Notes: generated from the sequence alone by a model not told the origin. A stretch of 64,000 nucleotides of DNA from Halomonas caseinilytica (GCF_001662305.1 NZ_BDEP01000016.1:186001-250000), one strand, 5' to 3'; positions 8,723-24,676 are shown, counted from the first letter of the stretch. A program made the numbers and translations.

Positions 8723-9847
8723 ATGACGCAATCCCATGATGCCACGCAATCCCATGATGCCCTGAGCACCCTTCGGGTGGCGTTGGGCGAACGCAGCTAC
8801 CCCATCCACATAGGACCGGGTCTGCTGGGCGATTCCCGGTGGCTGACGCCCCATCTTGCCGGCCGCCAGGTGATGGTGGTCACCAACGAGACGGTGGCGC
8901 CCTTGTACCTGGACGCGTGCAAGCGCGGCCTGCCGGACGATCTGGACGTGCATGAGCTGGTGTTGCCGGACGGTGAGGCAACGAAGACGCTGGCGAGTGT
9001 CGAGCGTATCTGGGACGCTCTGCTGGCGGCCGGGTTCAATCGGCGCTGTACCCTGATCGCCCTGGGGGGCGGCGTGATCGGCGACATGGTCGGCTATGCC
9101 GCTGCCAGCTATCAGCGTGGTGTGGCCTTCATCCAGGTGCCCACGACCCTGCTGGCCCAGGTGGATTCCTCGGTCGGTGGCAAGACCGGTGTCAATCATC
9201 CTCGTGGCAAGAACATGATCGGTGCCTTCTGGCAGCCTCGGGCGGTGCTGATCGACACGGATACCCTGGCGAGCCTGCCGCCTCGTGAACTGTCTGCCGG
9301 GCTCGCCGAGGTCATCAAGTATGGCCTGATTCGGGATGCCGGCTTCCTGTCCTGGCTCGAGGAGCGGATGCCGGCGCTGCGAGGCCTGGATGCCGCTTCC
9401 CTGACAGCCGCCATCGAAAGAAGCTGCAGTCTCAAGGCCGAGATCGTCGCCGAGGACGAGACGGAGCAGGGGGTGAGGGCACTGCTCAACCTGGGGCACA
9501 CCTTCGGTCATGCCATTGAGGCGCATCAGGGGTATGGGAACTGGCTGCATGGCGAGGCCGTGGGGGCCGGCATGCTGATGGCAGCGGGGTTGTCGCATCG
9601 GCTGGGTTGGCTCGAGGAGGCCGATGTAGCGCGGGTTCGTTCGATTCTCGAGGCTGCAGCATTGCCGCTGGCAGCACCGGCTGACATGGGCGAGTCGGAC
9701 TTTCTGTCGCTCATGCGCCTGGACAAGAAGAATGTGGATGCGCGCTTGCGCTTGATTCTGTTGCGCCGTCTCGGCGATGCCTGCGTTCATGACGAGACGC
9801 CCCCCGAGATGCTGAAAGAGTTGCTGGAGACCTTTCCTCGTCAATAA
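8723..9847 (+). CDS. aroB: 3-dehydroquinate synthase
   Basis: A 374-residue enzyme converting DAHP to 3-dehydroquinate, dependent on NAD and a divalent metal. Visible motifs are GGGVIGD (115-121), GGKTGVN (152-158), the metal ligand Glu196 in LAEVIKYG, and GHTFGH (258-263). The ATG at 8723, 4 bp after the aroK stop, is the best start. The N-terminus is unusual: an 18-bp unit (8726-8743) is repeated exactly at 8744-8761, giving two copies of the hexapeptide TQSHDA before the conserved domain begins. This is unlikely to touch the active site. Confidence 0.95.
   Translation: MTQSHDATQSHDALSTLRVALGERSYPIHIGPGLLGDSRWLTPHLAGRQVMVVTNETVAPLYLDACKRGLPDDLDVHELVLPDGEATKTLASVERIWDALLAAGFNRRCTLIALGGGVIGDMVGYAAASYQRGVAFIQVPTTLLAQVDSSVGGKTGVNHPRGKNMIGAFWQPRAVLIDTDTLASLPPRELSAGLAEVIKYGLIRDAGFLSWLEERMPALRGLDAASLTAAIERSCSLKAEIVAEDETEQGVRALLNLGHTFGHAIEAHQGYGNWLHGEAVGAGMLMAAGLSHRLGWLEEADVARVRSILEAAALPLAAPADMGESDFLSLMRLDKKNVDARLRLILLRRLGDACVHDETPPEMLKELLETFPRQ
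8726..8761 (+). repeat. 18-bp in-frame tandem duplication in aroB
   Basis: Two exact copies of ACGCAATCCCATGATGCC (8726-8743 and 8744-8761). The 18-bp length keeps the frame and adds six residues at the AroB N-terminus. Part of the unit (TGATGCC) also precedes the first copy, over the aroK stop, as expected if slippage made the duplication. Confidence 0.9.
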
Positions 9848-9871
9848 AGCAGGAACTGGCCCGAGTGCTGT

Positions 9872-9906
9872 CGACGACGCCCGCGCGAATAGCGCGGGCG
9901 TCGTCG
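9872..9906 (+). terminator. Terminator-like hairpin after aroB
   Basis: Perfect 15-bp GC-rich stem (9872-9886 and 9892-9906) with loop GAATA, 24 bp after the aroB stop codon. The T-tract is poor (TCATGG), so efficiency is uncertain. Confidence 0.6.
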
Positions 9907-10282
9907 TCATGGGGGAGTGTATAGGTGGTGACTTGCAAGAATTCGCATGCCATATGCCATATCGGCATGGCGGTTCGAGGCATTGTGCGACTAAAGTCTT
10001 ATTAGTGATTTTGTATCTCAAAGGGTGCTCAAGGTGTTTTGCAAGCCGTTGAGTTGGTAGGGGTTTTTTGTTGATCGTCCGTGCAAGTCACGGATTTGAT
10101 GGAGAAAATGCGGAGATATAGGGGCGAAGGCCGTTGCGTCGTGGGAGGGGGCTGGCTATTCTGGTCGGCCTTTTGCCGTGCAGTATAAAGAGCCAAATAG
10201 TGGTTCTGTGTAAAAAGAAAAACATTAAAATATAACACATAAAATCTGCCAATAAAACACTCTTCGTAGCTGAGGCACGTCC
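9907..10282. promoter_or_regulatory. AT-rich leader and promoter region of gltB
   Basis: No gene is supported here. GC content falls sharply toward 10180-10260, which contains a TATAAA (10184-10189), A-runs and TATAAC (10231-10236); a matching -35 cannot be fixed. Small inverted repeats are visible (CCGTG/CACGG at 10079-10093, and a GCCAT-based palindrome near 9950-9972). The order in Pseudomonas has a SPOR-domain gene between aroB and gltB; nothing like it is present here. The region most likely holds the gltBD promoter and regulator sites. A 69-codon minus-strand frame at 10029-10238 has no recognisable features. Confidence 0.45.
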
Positions 10283-13200
10283 ATGAACCGAGGTCTCCAC
10301 CAGCCCGACGAATTCCGTGACAACTGTGGGTTCGGCTTGATCGCCCACATGGAGGGGCAGGCCAGCCACGACTTGCTGAAGACTGCCATCGAGTCGCTGA
10401 CCTGCATGACGCATCGCGGCGGTATCGCCGCCGATGGCAAGACCGGCGACGGCTGCGGCCTGTTGTTGAAAATGCCCGAGTCCTTCATGCGCGAGGTGGC
10501 GCAGGAGGTGCTTGGCATCGAGCTGGGCGAGCGTTTCGCTGTCGGCTCGATCTTCCTGCCCGACGACGATGCCCGGGAGGCTCGGGGCCGGGAGACGTTG
10601 GAAGCCGAATTGACCCGGCGAGGGCTCAAGGTGCTGGGCTGGCGCGAGGTGCCGGTGGACCCCAGTGTCTGCGGTCCCATGGCGCTGGATTGCCTGCCGC
10701 GTATCCGGCAGTTGTTCGTCGAGCCCGGCGAATCCACCGGTGACACCTTCGATGTCGATCTGTTCATGGCGCGCCGTCATGCCGAGCAGGCGTTGCGCGA
10801 TGACGAGGACTTCTATGTCTGTTCGCTGTCGCCCGAGGTGGTGTCCTACAAGGGCCTGGTGATGCCGGTGGATCTTCCCGCCTTCTATCACGATCTGGGC
10901 GATGCGCGCCTGGAGACGGCCATCTGCGTCTTCCACCAGCGTTTCTCCACCAATACTGCACCGCGCTGGCCCCTGGCCCAGCCGTTCCGGCTGCTGGCCC
11001 ACAACGGCGAGATCAATACCATCCAGGCCAACCGTGGCTGGGCCAACTCGCGCAAGGAAAACTTCACCAGCGACAGGCTGCCCGACATTGCCGAGCTCGA
11101 CGAGATCGTCAATACCACCGGTTCCGACTCCTCGAGCATGGACAACATGCTCGAGGTACTGCTCACCGGCGGCATGGATCTGCATCGCGCGGTGCGTATG
11201 ATGGTGCCGCCGGCCTGGCAGAACGTCGAGATCATGGACGGCGACCTGCGCGCCTTCTATGAGTACAACTCCATGCATGCCGAACCCTGGGACGGGCCGG
11301 CCGGTGTGGTCATGACCGACGGTCGCCAGGCGGTCTGCATGCTCGACAGGAACGGGTTGCGCCCGGCGCGCTGGGTCATCACCCGCAACGGCTACATCAC
11401 CCTGGCCTCGGAGATCGGCACCTACGACTACAAGCCCGAGGACGTGGTGGCCAAGGGGCGGGTCGGTCCGGGACAGATCCTGGCCGTGGATACCGCGACC
11501 GGCGAAGTCCTGCACACCGAGGATATCGACTCGCGGCTCAAGTCGGCCTATCCCTACAAGCGTTGGCTCAAGCAGGAGGCCAGCTACCTGGAGTCGGCGC
11601 TCACCGAGCTGGCGCGGTTCCAGAACATGGATGCCGACGCCCTGGCCGTGCAGCAGAAGATGTTCCAGATCAGCTTCGAGGAGCGCGATCAGATCCTGCG
11701 TCCGCTGGCGGAAAGCGGTCAGGAGGCCGTGGGCTCCATGGGCGACGACACGCCCATGGCGGTGCTCTCCAGCAAGCAGCGGTTGTTGACCGACTATTTC
11801 CGGCAGAAGTTCGCCCAGGTCACCAATCCGGCCATCGACCCGCTGCGCGAGTCGATCGTGATGTCGCTGGAAAGTTGCATCGGCGCCGAGCGCAATGTCT
11901 TCAAGGCAACGCCGGAACATGCGCATCGCCTGATCCTGACCACACCGGTGCTGTCGCCGCGCAAGTTCACGGCGCTGGTCTCCCAGGAAGACCCGGCCTT
12001 TGCCAGCCATACGCTGTCGTTGGCCTATGACCCCGAGACCACGGGGCTGAAGGGGGCCTTGCAGGCGCTTTGCGCCGAGGCCGAGAAGGCTGCCCGCGGC
12101 GACAAGGTACTGCTGGTGCTGTCCGACGCCGGTCTGGAGAAGGGGCAACTGCCCATTCACGCCGCTCTGGCAGTGGGGGCGGTGCATCATCACCTTGGCC
12201 GCCTGGCGCTGCGGCCTCGCGTCAACCTGATCGTCGAGACCGGTTATGCTCGCGATGCCCATCAGATGGCGGTGCTGTTCGGGGTCGGGGCCACGGCGGT
12301 CTATCCCTGGCTGGCCTATCAGGTCATGGCCGACATGCACCGTACCGGTGAGCTGGTCGGCAATCCTGCCGATGCCCGGGAGAACTATCGCAAGGGGCTG
12401 CAGAAGGGGCTGTTCAAGATTCTCTCCAAGATGGGGATCTCGACGCTGGCCTCCTATCGTGGCTCCCAGTTGTTCGAGGCCGTGGGGCTGGCCTCCGAGG
12501 TCATGGACATGTGCTTTGCCGGCATGGCCTCGCGCATCGAGGGCACCGGCTTTGCCGAGCTGCAGTTGCAGCAGGAGTTGCTGGCCAAGGATGCCTGGAA
12601 GCCGCGCAAGAGCATCTCGCACGGTGGCTTGATGAAGTACGTGCACGGGCACGAATATCACGCCTACAACCCGGATGTGATCAAGGCGCTGCAGGAGGCC
12701 GTCCAGGAAGGCGATTACGCCAAGTGGAAGAAGTTTGCGTCGCTGGTCAACGACCGCGAGCCGGCCACCATTCGTGACCTGCTGCGGCTCAAGCCTGCCG
12801 AGACGCCGCTGCCGCTGGAGGAGGTGGAGCCCGTCGAGAACTTGCTGCCGCGCTTCGACAGTGCCGGCATGTCGCTCGGCGCCCTGTCGCCGGAGGCCCA
12901 CGAGGCCCTGGCCCAGGCCATGAACGAGACCGGCGGGCGCTCCAACTCCGGCGAGGGGGGCGAGGATCCGGCCCGCTACGGCACCATCCGCAGTTCCAAG
13001 ATCAAGCAGATCGCCTCCGGGCGTTTCGGCGTCACGCCGGCCTACCTGGCCAATGCCGAAGTACTGCAGATCAAGGTGGCCCAGGGCGCCAAGCCCGGGG
13101 AGGGCGGTCAGTTGCCCGGTGGCAAGGTCAACGAGCTGATCGCCCGGTTGCGCTATGCGGTGCCCGGTGTGACGCTGATCTCGCCACCGCCGCACCATGA

Positions 13201-14731
13201 CATCTACTCCATCGAAGACCTGGCGCAGCTGATCTTCGACCTCAAGCAGGTCAATCCCGATGCCCAGGTCTCGGTCAAGCTGGTGTCCGAGCCCGGCATC
13301 GGTACCATCGCCACCGGCGTGGCCAAGGCCTATGCCGATCTGATCACCGTCTCCGGCTATGATGGCGGCACGGCGGCAAGCCCGCTGACCTCGATCAAGC
13401 ACGCCGGCAGCCCTTGGGAGCTCGGCCTGCCCGAGGTCCACCAGGCGCTGCGCATCAATGGCCTGCGCGACAAGATTCGCCTGCAGACCGATGGTGGCCT
13501 GAAGACCGGACTGGACGTGATCAAGGCGGCGATCCTCGGCGCCGAGAGCTTCGGCTTCGGTACCGCCCCGATGGTTGCTCTGGGCTGCAAGTACCTGCGT
13601 ATCTGCCACCTCAACAACTGCGCCACCGGTGTCGCCACTCAGCACCAGGCCCTGCGTGACGAGCATTTCCGCGGCACGGTGGACATGGTCAAGCACTACT
13701 TCCGGTTCATTGCCGAGGAAGTGCGCGAGCTGATGGCTATGCTGGGTGTGCGCCAGCTCACCGACTTGATCGGACGCACCGACCTGCTCGAGGCCATCGA
13801 GGGGGTGACGGCTTCCCAGCGCCGGCTGGACCTGTCGCCGCTGATGACCAACGACTTCGTGCCGGCCGAGGCGCCGCAGTTCTGCCGCGTCGAGCGCAAC
13901 GTGCCCCATGATCCGGGGGCCAAGAACCAGGAGGTGCTTCAGGCTCTGAAGGCGGCCATCGAGGACAAGTCCGGCGGAGAGTTCGCGTTTTCCATCACCA
14001 ACTGCGATCGCTCCGTGGGAGCGCTGGCCTCCGGAACCATCGCCAAGCGTTATGGTGAAGCGGGGCTCGAGGATGCGCCGGTGACCGCGCGCTTCCGTGG
14101 CGTGGCCGGCCAGAGCTTCGGGGTCTGGAATGCCCGTGGCCTCCACCTCTACCTGGAAGGCGATGCCAACGACTACGTCGGCAAGGGCATGAACGGTGGT
14201 CGGGTGGTGATCGTGCCGCCGCGCGAGAGTCGTTTCGAAAGCCACAAGACGGCGATCATCGGCAATACCTGCCTGTATGGCGCCACCGGCGGCAAGCTGT
14301 TTGCCGCCGGTACCGCCGGCGAGCGCTTCGGGGTGCGCAATTCCGGTGCCCAAGCGGTAATCGAAGGCGCCGGCGATCACTGCTGCGAATATATGACCGG
14401 TGGTCTAGTCGCCGTGCTCGGCGAGACCGGTGTCAACTTCGGCGCTGGCATGACGGGAGGCTTTGCCTACGTGCTCGACGAGGACCGCACCTTCGTCGAC
14501 AAGTACAACCACGAACTGGTGGAGATCCACCGGGTCAATACCGAGGCCATGGAGGCCCATCGTCGACACCTGAGGGAAGTCATCGAAGAGTTCGTCGCCG
14601 AGACCGGCTCGCAGCGCGGCCGCGACATCCTCGAGGACTTCAGCGACTTCATTCGCCACTTCTGGCTGGTGAAACCCAAGGCGGCGAGTCTCGCCAGCCT
14701 GCTGGACCAGTCCCGGCGCCAGCCGGAGTGA
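10283..14731 (+). CDS. gltB: Glutamate synthase (NADPH) large subunit
   Basis: A 1482-residue alpha subunit that moves the glutamine amide to 2-oxoglutarate. Cys15 (in [13 protein letters not shown]) becomes the N-terminal nucleophile of the class II glutaminase domain after removal of a 14-residue propeptide. The central and FMN-binding synthase domains follow; the 3Fe-4S cluster cysteines are Cys1102, Cys1108 and Cys1113 in [12 protein letters not shown]. The C-terminal part has the Gly-rich beta-helix GXGXG domain (around GGRVVIVPP and [11 protein letters not shown]). Length and all key residues are normal. It is followed by gltD, its electron-delivering partner. Confidence 0.97.
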   Translation: MNRGLHQPDEFRDNCGFGLIAHMEGQASHDLLKTAIESLTCMTHRGGIAADGKTGDGCGLLLKMPESFMREVAQEVLGIELGERFAVGSIFLPDDDAREARGRETLEAELTRRGLKVLGWREVPVDPSVCGPMALDCLPRIRQLFVEPGESTGDTFDVDLFMARRHAEQALRDDEDFYVCSLSPEVVSYKGLVMPVDLPAFYHDLGDARLETAICVFHQRFSTNTAPRWPLAQPFRLLAHNGEINTIQANRGWANSRKENFTSDRLPDIAELDEIVNTTGSDSSSMDNMLEVLLTGGMDLHRAVRMMVPPAWQNVEIMDGDLRAFYEYNSMHAEPWDGPAGVVMTDGRQAVCMLDRNGLRPARWVITRNGYITLASEIGTYDYKPEDVVAKGRVGPGQILAVDTATGEVLHTEDIDSRLKSAYPYKRWLKQEASYLESALTELARFQNMDADALAVQQKMFQISFEERDQILRPLAESGQEAVGSMGDDTPMAVLSSKQRLLTDYFRQKFAQVTNPAIDPLRESIVMSLESCIGAERNVFKATPEHAHRLILTTPVLSPRKFTALVSQEDPAFASHTLSLAYDPETTGLKGALQALCAEAEKAARGDKVLLVLSDAGLEKGQLPIHAALAVGAVHHHLGRLALRPRVNLIVETGYARDAHQMAVLFGVGATAVYPWLAYQVMADMHRTGELVGNPADARENYRKGLQKGLFKILSKMGISTLASYRGSQLFEAVGLASEVMDMCFAGMASRIEGTGFAELQLQQELLAKDAWKPRKSISHGGLMKYVHGHEYHAYNPDVIKALQEAVQEGDYAKWKKFASLVNDREPATIRDLLRLKPAETPLPLEEVEPVENLLPRFDSAGMSLGALSPEAHEALAQAMNETGGRSNSGEGGEDPARYGTIRSSKIKQIASGRFGVTPAYLANAEVLQIKVAQGAKPGEGGQLPGGKVNELIARLRYAVPGVTLISPPPHHDIYSIEDLAQLIFDLKQVNPDAQVSVKLVSEPGIGTIATGVAKAYADLITVSGYDGGTAASPLTSIKHAGSPWELGLPEVHQALRINGLRDKIRLQTDGGLKTGLDVIKAAILGAESFGFGTAPMVALGCKYLRICHLNNCATGVATQHQALRDEHFRGTVDMVKHYFRFIAEEVRELMAMLGVRQLTDLIGRTDLLEAIEGVTASQRRLDLSPLMTNDFVPAEAPQFCRVERNVPHDPGAKNQEVLQALKAAIEDKSGGEFAFSITNCDRSVGALASGTIAKRYGEAGLEDAPVTARFRGVAGQSFGVWNARGLHLYLEGDANDYVGKGMNGGRVVIVPPRESRFESHKTAIIGNTCLYGATGGKLFAAGTAGERFGVRNSGAQAVIEGAGDHCCEYMTGGLVAVLGETGVNFGAGMTGGFAYVLDEDRTFVDKYNHELVEIHRVNTEAMEAHRRHLREVIEEFVAETGSQRGRDILEDFSDFIRHFWLVKPKAASLASLLDQSRRQPE

Positions 14732-14735
14732 ATGA

Positions 14736-19052
<4,317 letters not shown>

Positions 19053-19067
19053 TTTCTTCAACGCTGA

Positions 19068-20387
<1,320 letters not shown>

Positions 20388-20417
20388 GCGAACACTGTTG
20401 TTTTTGGCTCGACGTCT

Positions 20418-20435
20418 TGTAGGAGATTTCCTACA
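20418..20435 (+). promoter_or_regulatory. GacA/UvrY-like upstream activating palindrome
   Basis: TGTAGGAGATTTCCTACA, a palindrome with perfect 7-bp arms, closely resembles the GacA box TGTAAG-N6-CTTACA, differing by one symmetric base in each arm. It lies about 180 bp upstream of the proposed start of the RsmZ-like RNA, the kind of spacing known for Pseudomonas rsmZ. It could instead be an mRNA hairpin after eno. Confidence 0.6.
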
Positions 20436-20469
20436 GATGGCCGGAGACATTGACGACAAAATTCCTACG

Positions 20470-20501
20470 AAGACCGGTGCCTTGCGTATCGGTCTTTTTT
20501 T
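20470..20501 (+). terminator. Rho-independent terminator of eno
   Basis: AAGACCG (20470-20476) pairs with CGGTCTT (20490-20496), followed at once by a T-run to 20501. It lies 83 bp after the eno stop, between the GacA-like box and the proposed sRNA start. Confidence 0.75.
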
Positions 20502-20574
20502 ATCCCGTTGATATAAAAGGATATTTTCTCATGGCTATTCACTGCCACGAGAGTGGCAGCGCAATTTGCCTCAC

Positions 20575-20602
20575 TTGAGAAGGTTCTCAGTCATGCCACA
20601 AT
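20575..20602 (+). promoter_or_regulatory. Candidate promoter of the RsmZ-like RNA
   Basis: TTGAGA (20575-20580), 16-bp spacer, CACAAT (20597-20602), which predicts a start near 20609. The -35 matches 5 of 6 and the -10 4 of 6 consensus bases. An alternative TATAAA at 20512-20517 would give a longer RNA that includes the perfect hairpin 20542-20559. The start is therefore not settled. Confidence 0.4.
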
Positions 20603-20608
20603 GTACTC

Positions 20609-20780
20609 GGGACAAGGGAGAGCGGAGCTCTTCCGGCAGGATGCCACGGGATGCAGTCTCGAGTGCGCTTGGTGTGACAGGAGGTCGCCTCCGAGCAAGG
20701 ATTGCACTCGCAGGATGTAGAGCGAAGGGATTCGCTCAAGGATTGGCTAGGAGCGGGCGGCCTACGGGCCGCCTTTTTTT
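20609..20780 (+). ncRNA. rsmZ: RsmZ/CsrB-like CsrA-sequestering small RNA (candidate)
   Basis: About 172 nt with no open frame of merit and eleven GGA motifs between 20610 and 20752. Several GGAs sit in hairpin loops: AGAGC-GGA-GCTCT (20619-20631), GGC-AGGAT-GCC (20635-20645) and AGCGAA-GGGA-TTCGCT (20721-20736). Two are the CsrB-type repeat CAGGATG (20637-20643 and 20711-20717). A longer stem pairs 20660-20666 with 20704-20710. It ends in a strong terminator (20756-20780). The neighbour is fdxA, next to which P. aeruginosa rsmZ lies, and a GacA-like box is upstream. Such RNAs titrate CsrA/RsmA (encoded at 30788). It is convergent with fdxA. The 5' end is approximate. Confidence 0.8.
20756..20780 (+). 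terminator. Rho-independent terminator of the RsmZ-like RNA
   Basis: GGCGGCC (20756-20762), loop TACG, GGCCGCC (20767-20773), then seven T (20774-20780). This is the clearest intrinsic terminator in the window, and no protein gene lies upstream of it after the eno terminator, which argues for a separate transcript. Confidence 0.9.
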
Positions 20781-20816
20781 GCCTGATGTTTCTCCTTGGA
20801 CATGGCAGCAGACGCA

Positions 20817-20850
20817 AAGATGCCGGATGTCGTGAGACATCCGGCATCTT
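20817..20850 (-). terminator. Terminator hairpin of fdxA
   Basis: Perfect 15-bp inverted repeat (20817-20831 and 20836-20850) with loop GTGA. Read on the minus strand it lies 94 bp after the fdxA stop and is followed by TTGCG after the stem. The stem could stop transcription from both sides between the convergent sRNA and fdxA. Confidence 0.65.
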
Positions 20851-20944
20851 CGTGTTCCGCCATCGGCATGGGCACGCGAGCCGGTGCTCGGTCGCCAAAG
20901 CCGACTATCGCAGGGGCATGGGCAGGCGCGCCTGCCGTGCTGGC

Positions 20945-21268
20945 TCAGCGTTCCAGGTATTCCAGTTTGCCTGCCTTGCCGTCCCACTGCTCGGCGTCTT
21001 CCGGCGGATCCTTCTTCTCGGTGATGTTCGGCCAGGTCTCGGAGAGCTCTGCGTTGATCTCGATGAACTGCTCCTGCCCCTCTGGTAATTCGTCTTCCGA
21101 ATATATCGCTTCGGCCGGGCACTCCGGTTCGCACAGGGCGCAGTCGATGCACTCGTCGGGATGGATCACCAGAAAGTTGGGGCCTTCGTAGAAGCAGTCC
21201 ACCGGGCAGACCTCGACACAGTCGGTGTACTTGCACTTGATGCAGTTTTCGGTGACGACGAATGTCAT
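20945..21268 (-). CDS. fdxA: 7Fe ferredoxin (3Fe-4S/4Fe-4S)
   Basis: A 107-residue small electron carrier. The cysteine pattern CxxC..C..C (Cys9, Cys12, Cys17, Cys21) and [12 protein letters not shown] (Cys40, Cys43, Cys46, Cys50) is that of FdxA-type ferredoxins binding one 3Fe-4S and one 4Fe-4S cluster. The ATG at 21268 is chosen because AGGGAG precedes it and conserved sequence MTFVVTENC begins there; the frame is open for 37 more codons upstream. The upstream region (21300-21360) is very AT-rich and probably holds the promoter. Its position between the sRNA and mutS copies the Pseudomonas order. Confidence 0.93.
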   Translation of the reverse strand: MTFVVTENCIKCKYTDCVEVCPVDCFYEGPNFLVIHPDECIDCALCEPECPAEAIYSEDELPEGQEQFIEINAELSETWPNITEKKDPPEDAEQWDGKAGKLEYLER

Positions 21269-21412
21269 GTCTGTCTCCCTTCCTCGGGCCGGCTTGCGCC
21301 ACGGCCAATCGGTCTCGTATGATGAGTTTAGGTTATAAAAACCGTTACTTTTATAATATAGTGAGCTTATTGGCCCCATTCTAGTCGGGCCGCCACGCTG
21401 ACCGCAAGGCGG

Positions 21413-23998
21413 CTAGAGCCTTTCCTTCCAGTGATACAGCCATTCCAGTGCCTGACGCGGTGTCATGTCGTCCAGCCCCAGGTTGCCGAGGCTTTCCACC
21501 ATGGGATGCGGGGCACTGGCAAAGAGATCGGCCTGTTGAGGGGCACTGTTCGAGGCAGCGTCCTCGCCCGAGGGCTGGGGGCGCTGGCCCTGATCGATCT
21601 CCTGCTGCTCGAGGCTGGCAAGCTTTTCCCGCGCACGAGCGATTACGCTGTGAGGCACGCCGGCGAGCTGGGCGACCTGCAGGCCGTAGCTCTGGCTGGC
21701 CGGGCCATCCTCGACCCGGTGCATGAAGACGATGCCGTCCTTGTGCTCCGTGGCGGTCAGGTGGACATTGGCCACGCCTACTGCCTGTTCAGCCAGCGCC
21801 GTCATCTCGAAGTAGTGGGTGGCGAACAGCGTGAATGCACGGCTACGGGTCAGTTGTTCGGCACTGGCCCAGGCCAGCGACAACCCATCGAAAGTGCTGG
21901 TGCCGCGCCCGATCTCGTCCATCAGTACCAGGCTATGATCGGTGGCATTATGCAGGATGTTGGCGGTCTCGGTCATTTCCACCATGAAGGTGGAGCGCCC
22001 GCCGGCCAGGTCGTCCGAGGAGCCGATGCGCGTGAAGATGCGATCCACGGGGCCGATCGAGGCGGCATCGGCGGGCACGAAGCTTCCGGTGTGGGCAAGC
22101 AGGGTGATCAGGGCGGCCTGGCGCATGTAGGTCGACTTGCCGCCCATGTTGGGACCGGTAATCACCAGCATGCGCCGTTCATCGTCCATGTTCAGGTCAT
22201 TGGGCACGAAAGGGGCGTCGCTGACCTGTTCCACCACCGGGTGGCGGCCGCCGCGAATGGTGAACCCTGCCGTTTCGGGCAGTTCGGGGCGCACGAAGTC
22301 CAGCGCCCGAGCGCGTTCGGCCAGGGTGGCGAGCACGTCCAGCGCCGCCAGGGCCTGGCCGGTGGCCTGGAGCGTGGCGAGCTCGGCGTTGAGGTCGTCG
22401 AGCAGGCCGTCGTAGAGCAGCTTCTCGCGGGCCAGTGCGCGGGACTTGGCCGATAGTGCCTTGTCCTCGAATTCCTTGAGCTCGGGAATGATGAAGCGTT
22501 CGGCGTTCTTCAGCGTCTGGCGGCGAATGTAGTCCACCGGCGCCTCCCGGGCCTGGGCCCGGGGAATCTCGATATAGTAGCCGTGGACCCGGTTGTAGCC
22601 GACCTTGAGGCCGGTCAGGCCGGTGCGTTCGCGCTCCCGGGTTTCCAGCTCGATCAGGTAGTCGCCGGCGTGTTCGGCCAGGCCGCGATGCTCGTCGAGC
22701 TCGGCATCGAATCCCTCGGCGATCACGCCGCCGTCACGGATCACCACCGGCGGATTTTCCACCAGGGCTCGGCTCAGCGTATCGGCCAGTGTCGGGTAGG
22801 GGTGGATGCGCCGCTTGAGGTCGTCCAGGGCGGTGCCTTCCTCGAAGCGGGCAAGCTCCGTTTCGAGCTCGGGCAGGGCGTTCAGGGCGTCGCGCAGCCT
22901 GGCGAGATCCCGGGGGCGGGCGCTGTAGAGGGCGACCCGGGCCAGAATGCGTTCCACATCGCCGATTGCCTTGAGGGCCTCGCGGGGGGCGACGAAGCCA
23001 TCGCCGTCGAGCAGGGCGGCAACCGCGGCCTGGCGGCCCGACACCTGGGCGCGATCGCGCAATGGCCGGTTGAGCCAGCGCTTGAGCAGGCGCGAGCCCA
23101 TGGCGGTGGAGGTGGTATCGAGCACACTGGCCAGGGTGTTGTCGGTGCCGCCGCCAAGGTTGACGCCGATCTCCAGATTGCGGCGGCTGGCGGCATCGAT
23201 CACCACGGCGTCGTCGCGGCTTTCCACGCCGATGGCGGTGACGTGGGGCAGTTGCGAGCGCTGGGTGTCGCGGGCGTAGTCGATCAGCACGCCGGCGGCG
23301 GTGATGGCGGATTCCAGGTGTGCACAGCCGAAGCCTCTCAAGTCCTGGACGGCGAACTGGTCGCACAGGGTGCGGGTGGCGCTTTCCAGGTCGAACAGCC
23401 AGTCGTTCTGCCGGCGAAGGCCTTGATGTGCCTCCAGGCCGGGCGGCAGGATCAGGCTTTCGGACACCAGCAGCTCGGCCGGATCCAGGCGTGTCAGCTC
23501 GGCCAGGGCTTCGGTCTCGTCTTCGACCTCGAGCACGCTGAAGCGACCGCTGGAGAGCTCCAGCCAGGCCAGCCCCCAGCGTTCGCCGGCGGCGTGCAGC
23601 GCGACCACCAGGTTATCGCGACGGGCATCGAGCAGTGCCTCGTCGTACAGGGTGCCCGGGGTGACGATGCGCACGACCTTGCGCTCCACCGGCCCCTTGG
23701 TGGTATTCGGGTCGCCCATCTGCTCGCAGATGGCCACCGACTCACCGGCAGCGACCAGTCGCGCCAGATAGCCCTCGGCGCTGTGATAGGGCACCCCGGC
23801 CATGGGAATCGGCTTGCCCGCCGACTGGCCACGCTGGGTCAGGGTGATATCAAGCAGGGCGGCGGCTCGCTTGGCATCATCGAAGAACAGCTCGTAGAAA
23901 TCGCCCATCCGGTAGAAGAGCAGCACGTCTGGATGCTCGCGCTTGATCTTCAGGTACTGAGCCATCATCGGAGTATGTTGAGCGCTGGCCTGTGACAT
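21413..23998 (-). CDS. mutS: DNA mismatch repair protein MutS
   Basis: An 861-residue mismatch-recognition ATPase. The N-terminal mismatch-binding domain includes the Phe-X-Glu motif in [11 protein letters not shown]; the C-terminal ABC-type ATPase has Walker [22 protein letters not shown] signature region and [14 protein letters not shown]alker B. ATG at 23998 ([12 protein letters not shown]) is preferred to the upstream in-frame ATG at 24061 because AAGGAAG precedes it and family members start there. The C-terminus keeps the short dimerisation tail. It is divergent from pncC. Confidence 0.96.
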   Translation of the reverse strand: MSQASAQHTPMMAQYLKIKREHPDVLLFYRMGDFYELFFDDAKRAAALLDITLTQRGQSAGKPIPMAGVPYHSAEGYLARLVAAGESVAICEQMGDPNTTKGPVERKVVRIVTPGTLYDEALLDARRDNLVVALHAAGERWGLAWLELSSGRFSVLEVEDETEALAELTRLDPAELLVSESLILPPGLEAHQGLRRQNDWLFDLESATRTLCDQFAVQDLRGFGCAHLESAITAAGVLIDYARDTQRSQLPHVTAIGVESRDDAVVIDAASRRNLEIGVNLGGGTDNTLASVLDTTSTAMGSRLLKRWLNRPLRDRAQVSGRQAAVAALLDGDGFVAPREALKAIGDVERILARVALYSARPRDLARLRDALNALPELETELARFEEGTALDDLKRRIHPYPTLADTLSRALVENPPVVIRDGGVIAEGFDAELDEHRGLAEHAGDYLIELETRERERTGLTGLKVGYNRVHGYYIEIPRAQAREAPVDYIRRQTLKNAERFIIPELKEFEDKALSAKSRALAREKLLYDGLLDDLNAELATLQATGQALAALDVLATLAERARALDFVRPELPETAGFTIRGGRHPVVEQVSDAPFVPNDLNMDDERRMLVITGPNMGGKSTYMRQAALITLLAHTGSFVPADAASIGPVDRIFTRIGSSDDLAGGRSTFMVEMTETANILHNATDHSLVLMDEIGRGTSTFDGLSLAWASAEQLTRSRAFTLFATHYFEMTALAEQAVGVANVHLTATEHKDGIVFMHRVEDGPASQSYGLQVAQLAGVPHSVIARAREKLASLEQQEIDQGQRPQPSGEDAASNSAPQQADLFASAPHPMVESLGNLGLDDMTPRQALEWLYHWKERL

Positions 23999-24160
23999 GG
24001 GCTTCCTTGGCTTGCCGGTGGTGATGGAGCGAAGAACGACAGCGGAATCATGGCGACGCACACGTCATGCATGTCGCGGACAAAGCCAGTATTCTACGCT
24101 CAAGGACGTTCGGCGTCAGGAGCGCCGTCGCTCAGTTACCAGCGGCCTGGAGGACATGCC

Positions 24161-24676
24161 ATGGCGGTACATGCCGAAAGCTCGGAGCCCCTTGATCCGG
24201 CAAGGCTTGCCGAATACCTGGGACGCCTGTGCCGGGAACGGGGCATCGTGGTCAGTACCGCGGAGTCCTGTACCGGCGGTGGCGTGGCCAGCGCCATCAC
24301 CGGGGTCGCCGGAAGCTCCGATTACTTCGAAACCGGTTACGTCACCTATGCCAATACCGCCAAGACGCGCCTGCTCGGGGTTCCCGAGACCGTGCTGGCC
24401 GAACATGGTGCGGTCAGTCGGCAGGTGGTCGAGGCCATGGTAGCCGGGGCCTGCGCCGAGAGCGGGGCCGACCTGGCCGTGGCCGTCAGTGGTGTCGCCG
24501 GCCCCGGAGGCGGCACCGACGGCAAGCCGGTGGGGACCGTCTGGCTGGCCTGGGGGAATGGATGGCAGCGCGATGCCGAGTGCCGACACTTCGCCGGCGA
24601 CCGCGATGCCGTGCGCGAGGCGGCGGTGCGTGAAGCGCTGGTAGGCCTGATACGCTGGCTGACGCCGCATGGGTAG
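24161..24676 (+). CDS. pncC: Nicotinamide-nucleotide amidase (CinA C-terminal domain family)
   Basis: A 171-residue stand-alone CinA C-terminal domain that deamidates NMN to nicotinate mononucleotide in pyridine nucleotide recycling. Family motifs STAESCTGGGVASAIT (with the catalytic Ser and Thr) and GVAGPGGGTDGKPVGTVW are intact. The ATG at 24161 is preceded by GGAGGA at 24149-24154. The gene lies directly upstream of recA, a location conserved in many gammaproteobacteria (E. coli ygaD-recA). A T6 run 30 bp after the stop suggests termination, but the stem there is weak. Confidence 0.93.
   Translation: MAVHAESSEPLDPARLAEYLGRLCRERGIVVSTAESCTGGGVASAITGVAGSSDYFETGYVTYANTAKTRLLGVPETVLAEHGAVSRQVVEAMVAGACAESGADLAVAVSGVAGPGGGTDGKPVGTVWLAWGNGWQRDAECRHFAGDRDAVREAAVREALVGLIRWLTPHG

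Noticed and set aside
10029..10238. 69-codon minus-strand frame upstream of gltB
   Set aside because: Low-complexity, no domain, lies in the AT-rich promoter region.
10088..14380. 1430-codon minus-strand frame opposite gltB
   Set aside because: It is the antisense shadow of gltB, which has complete catalytic motifs on the plus strand.
20566..20835. Small plus-strand frames across the sRNA region
   Set aside because: No ribosome-binding site or family match; the GGA hairpins and terminator explain the region better.
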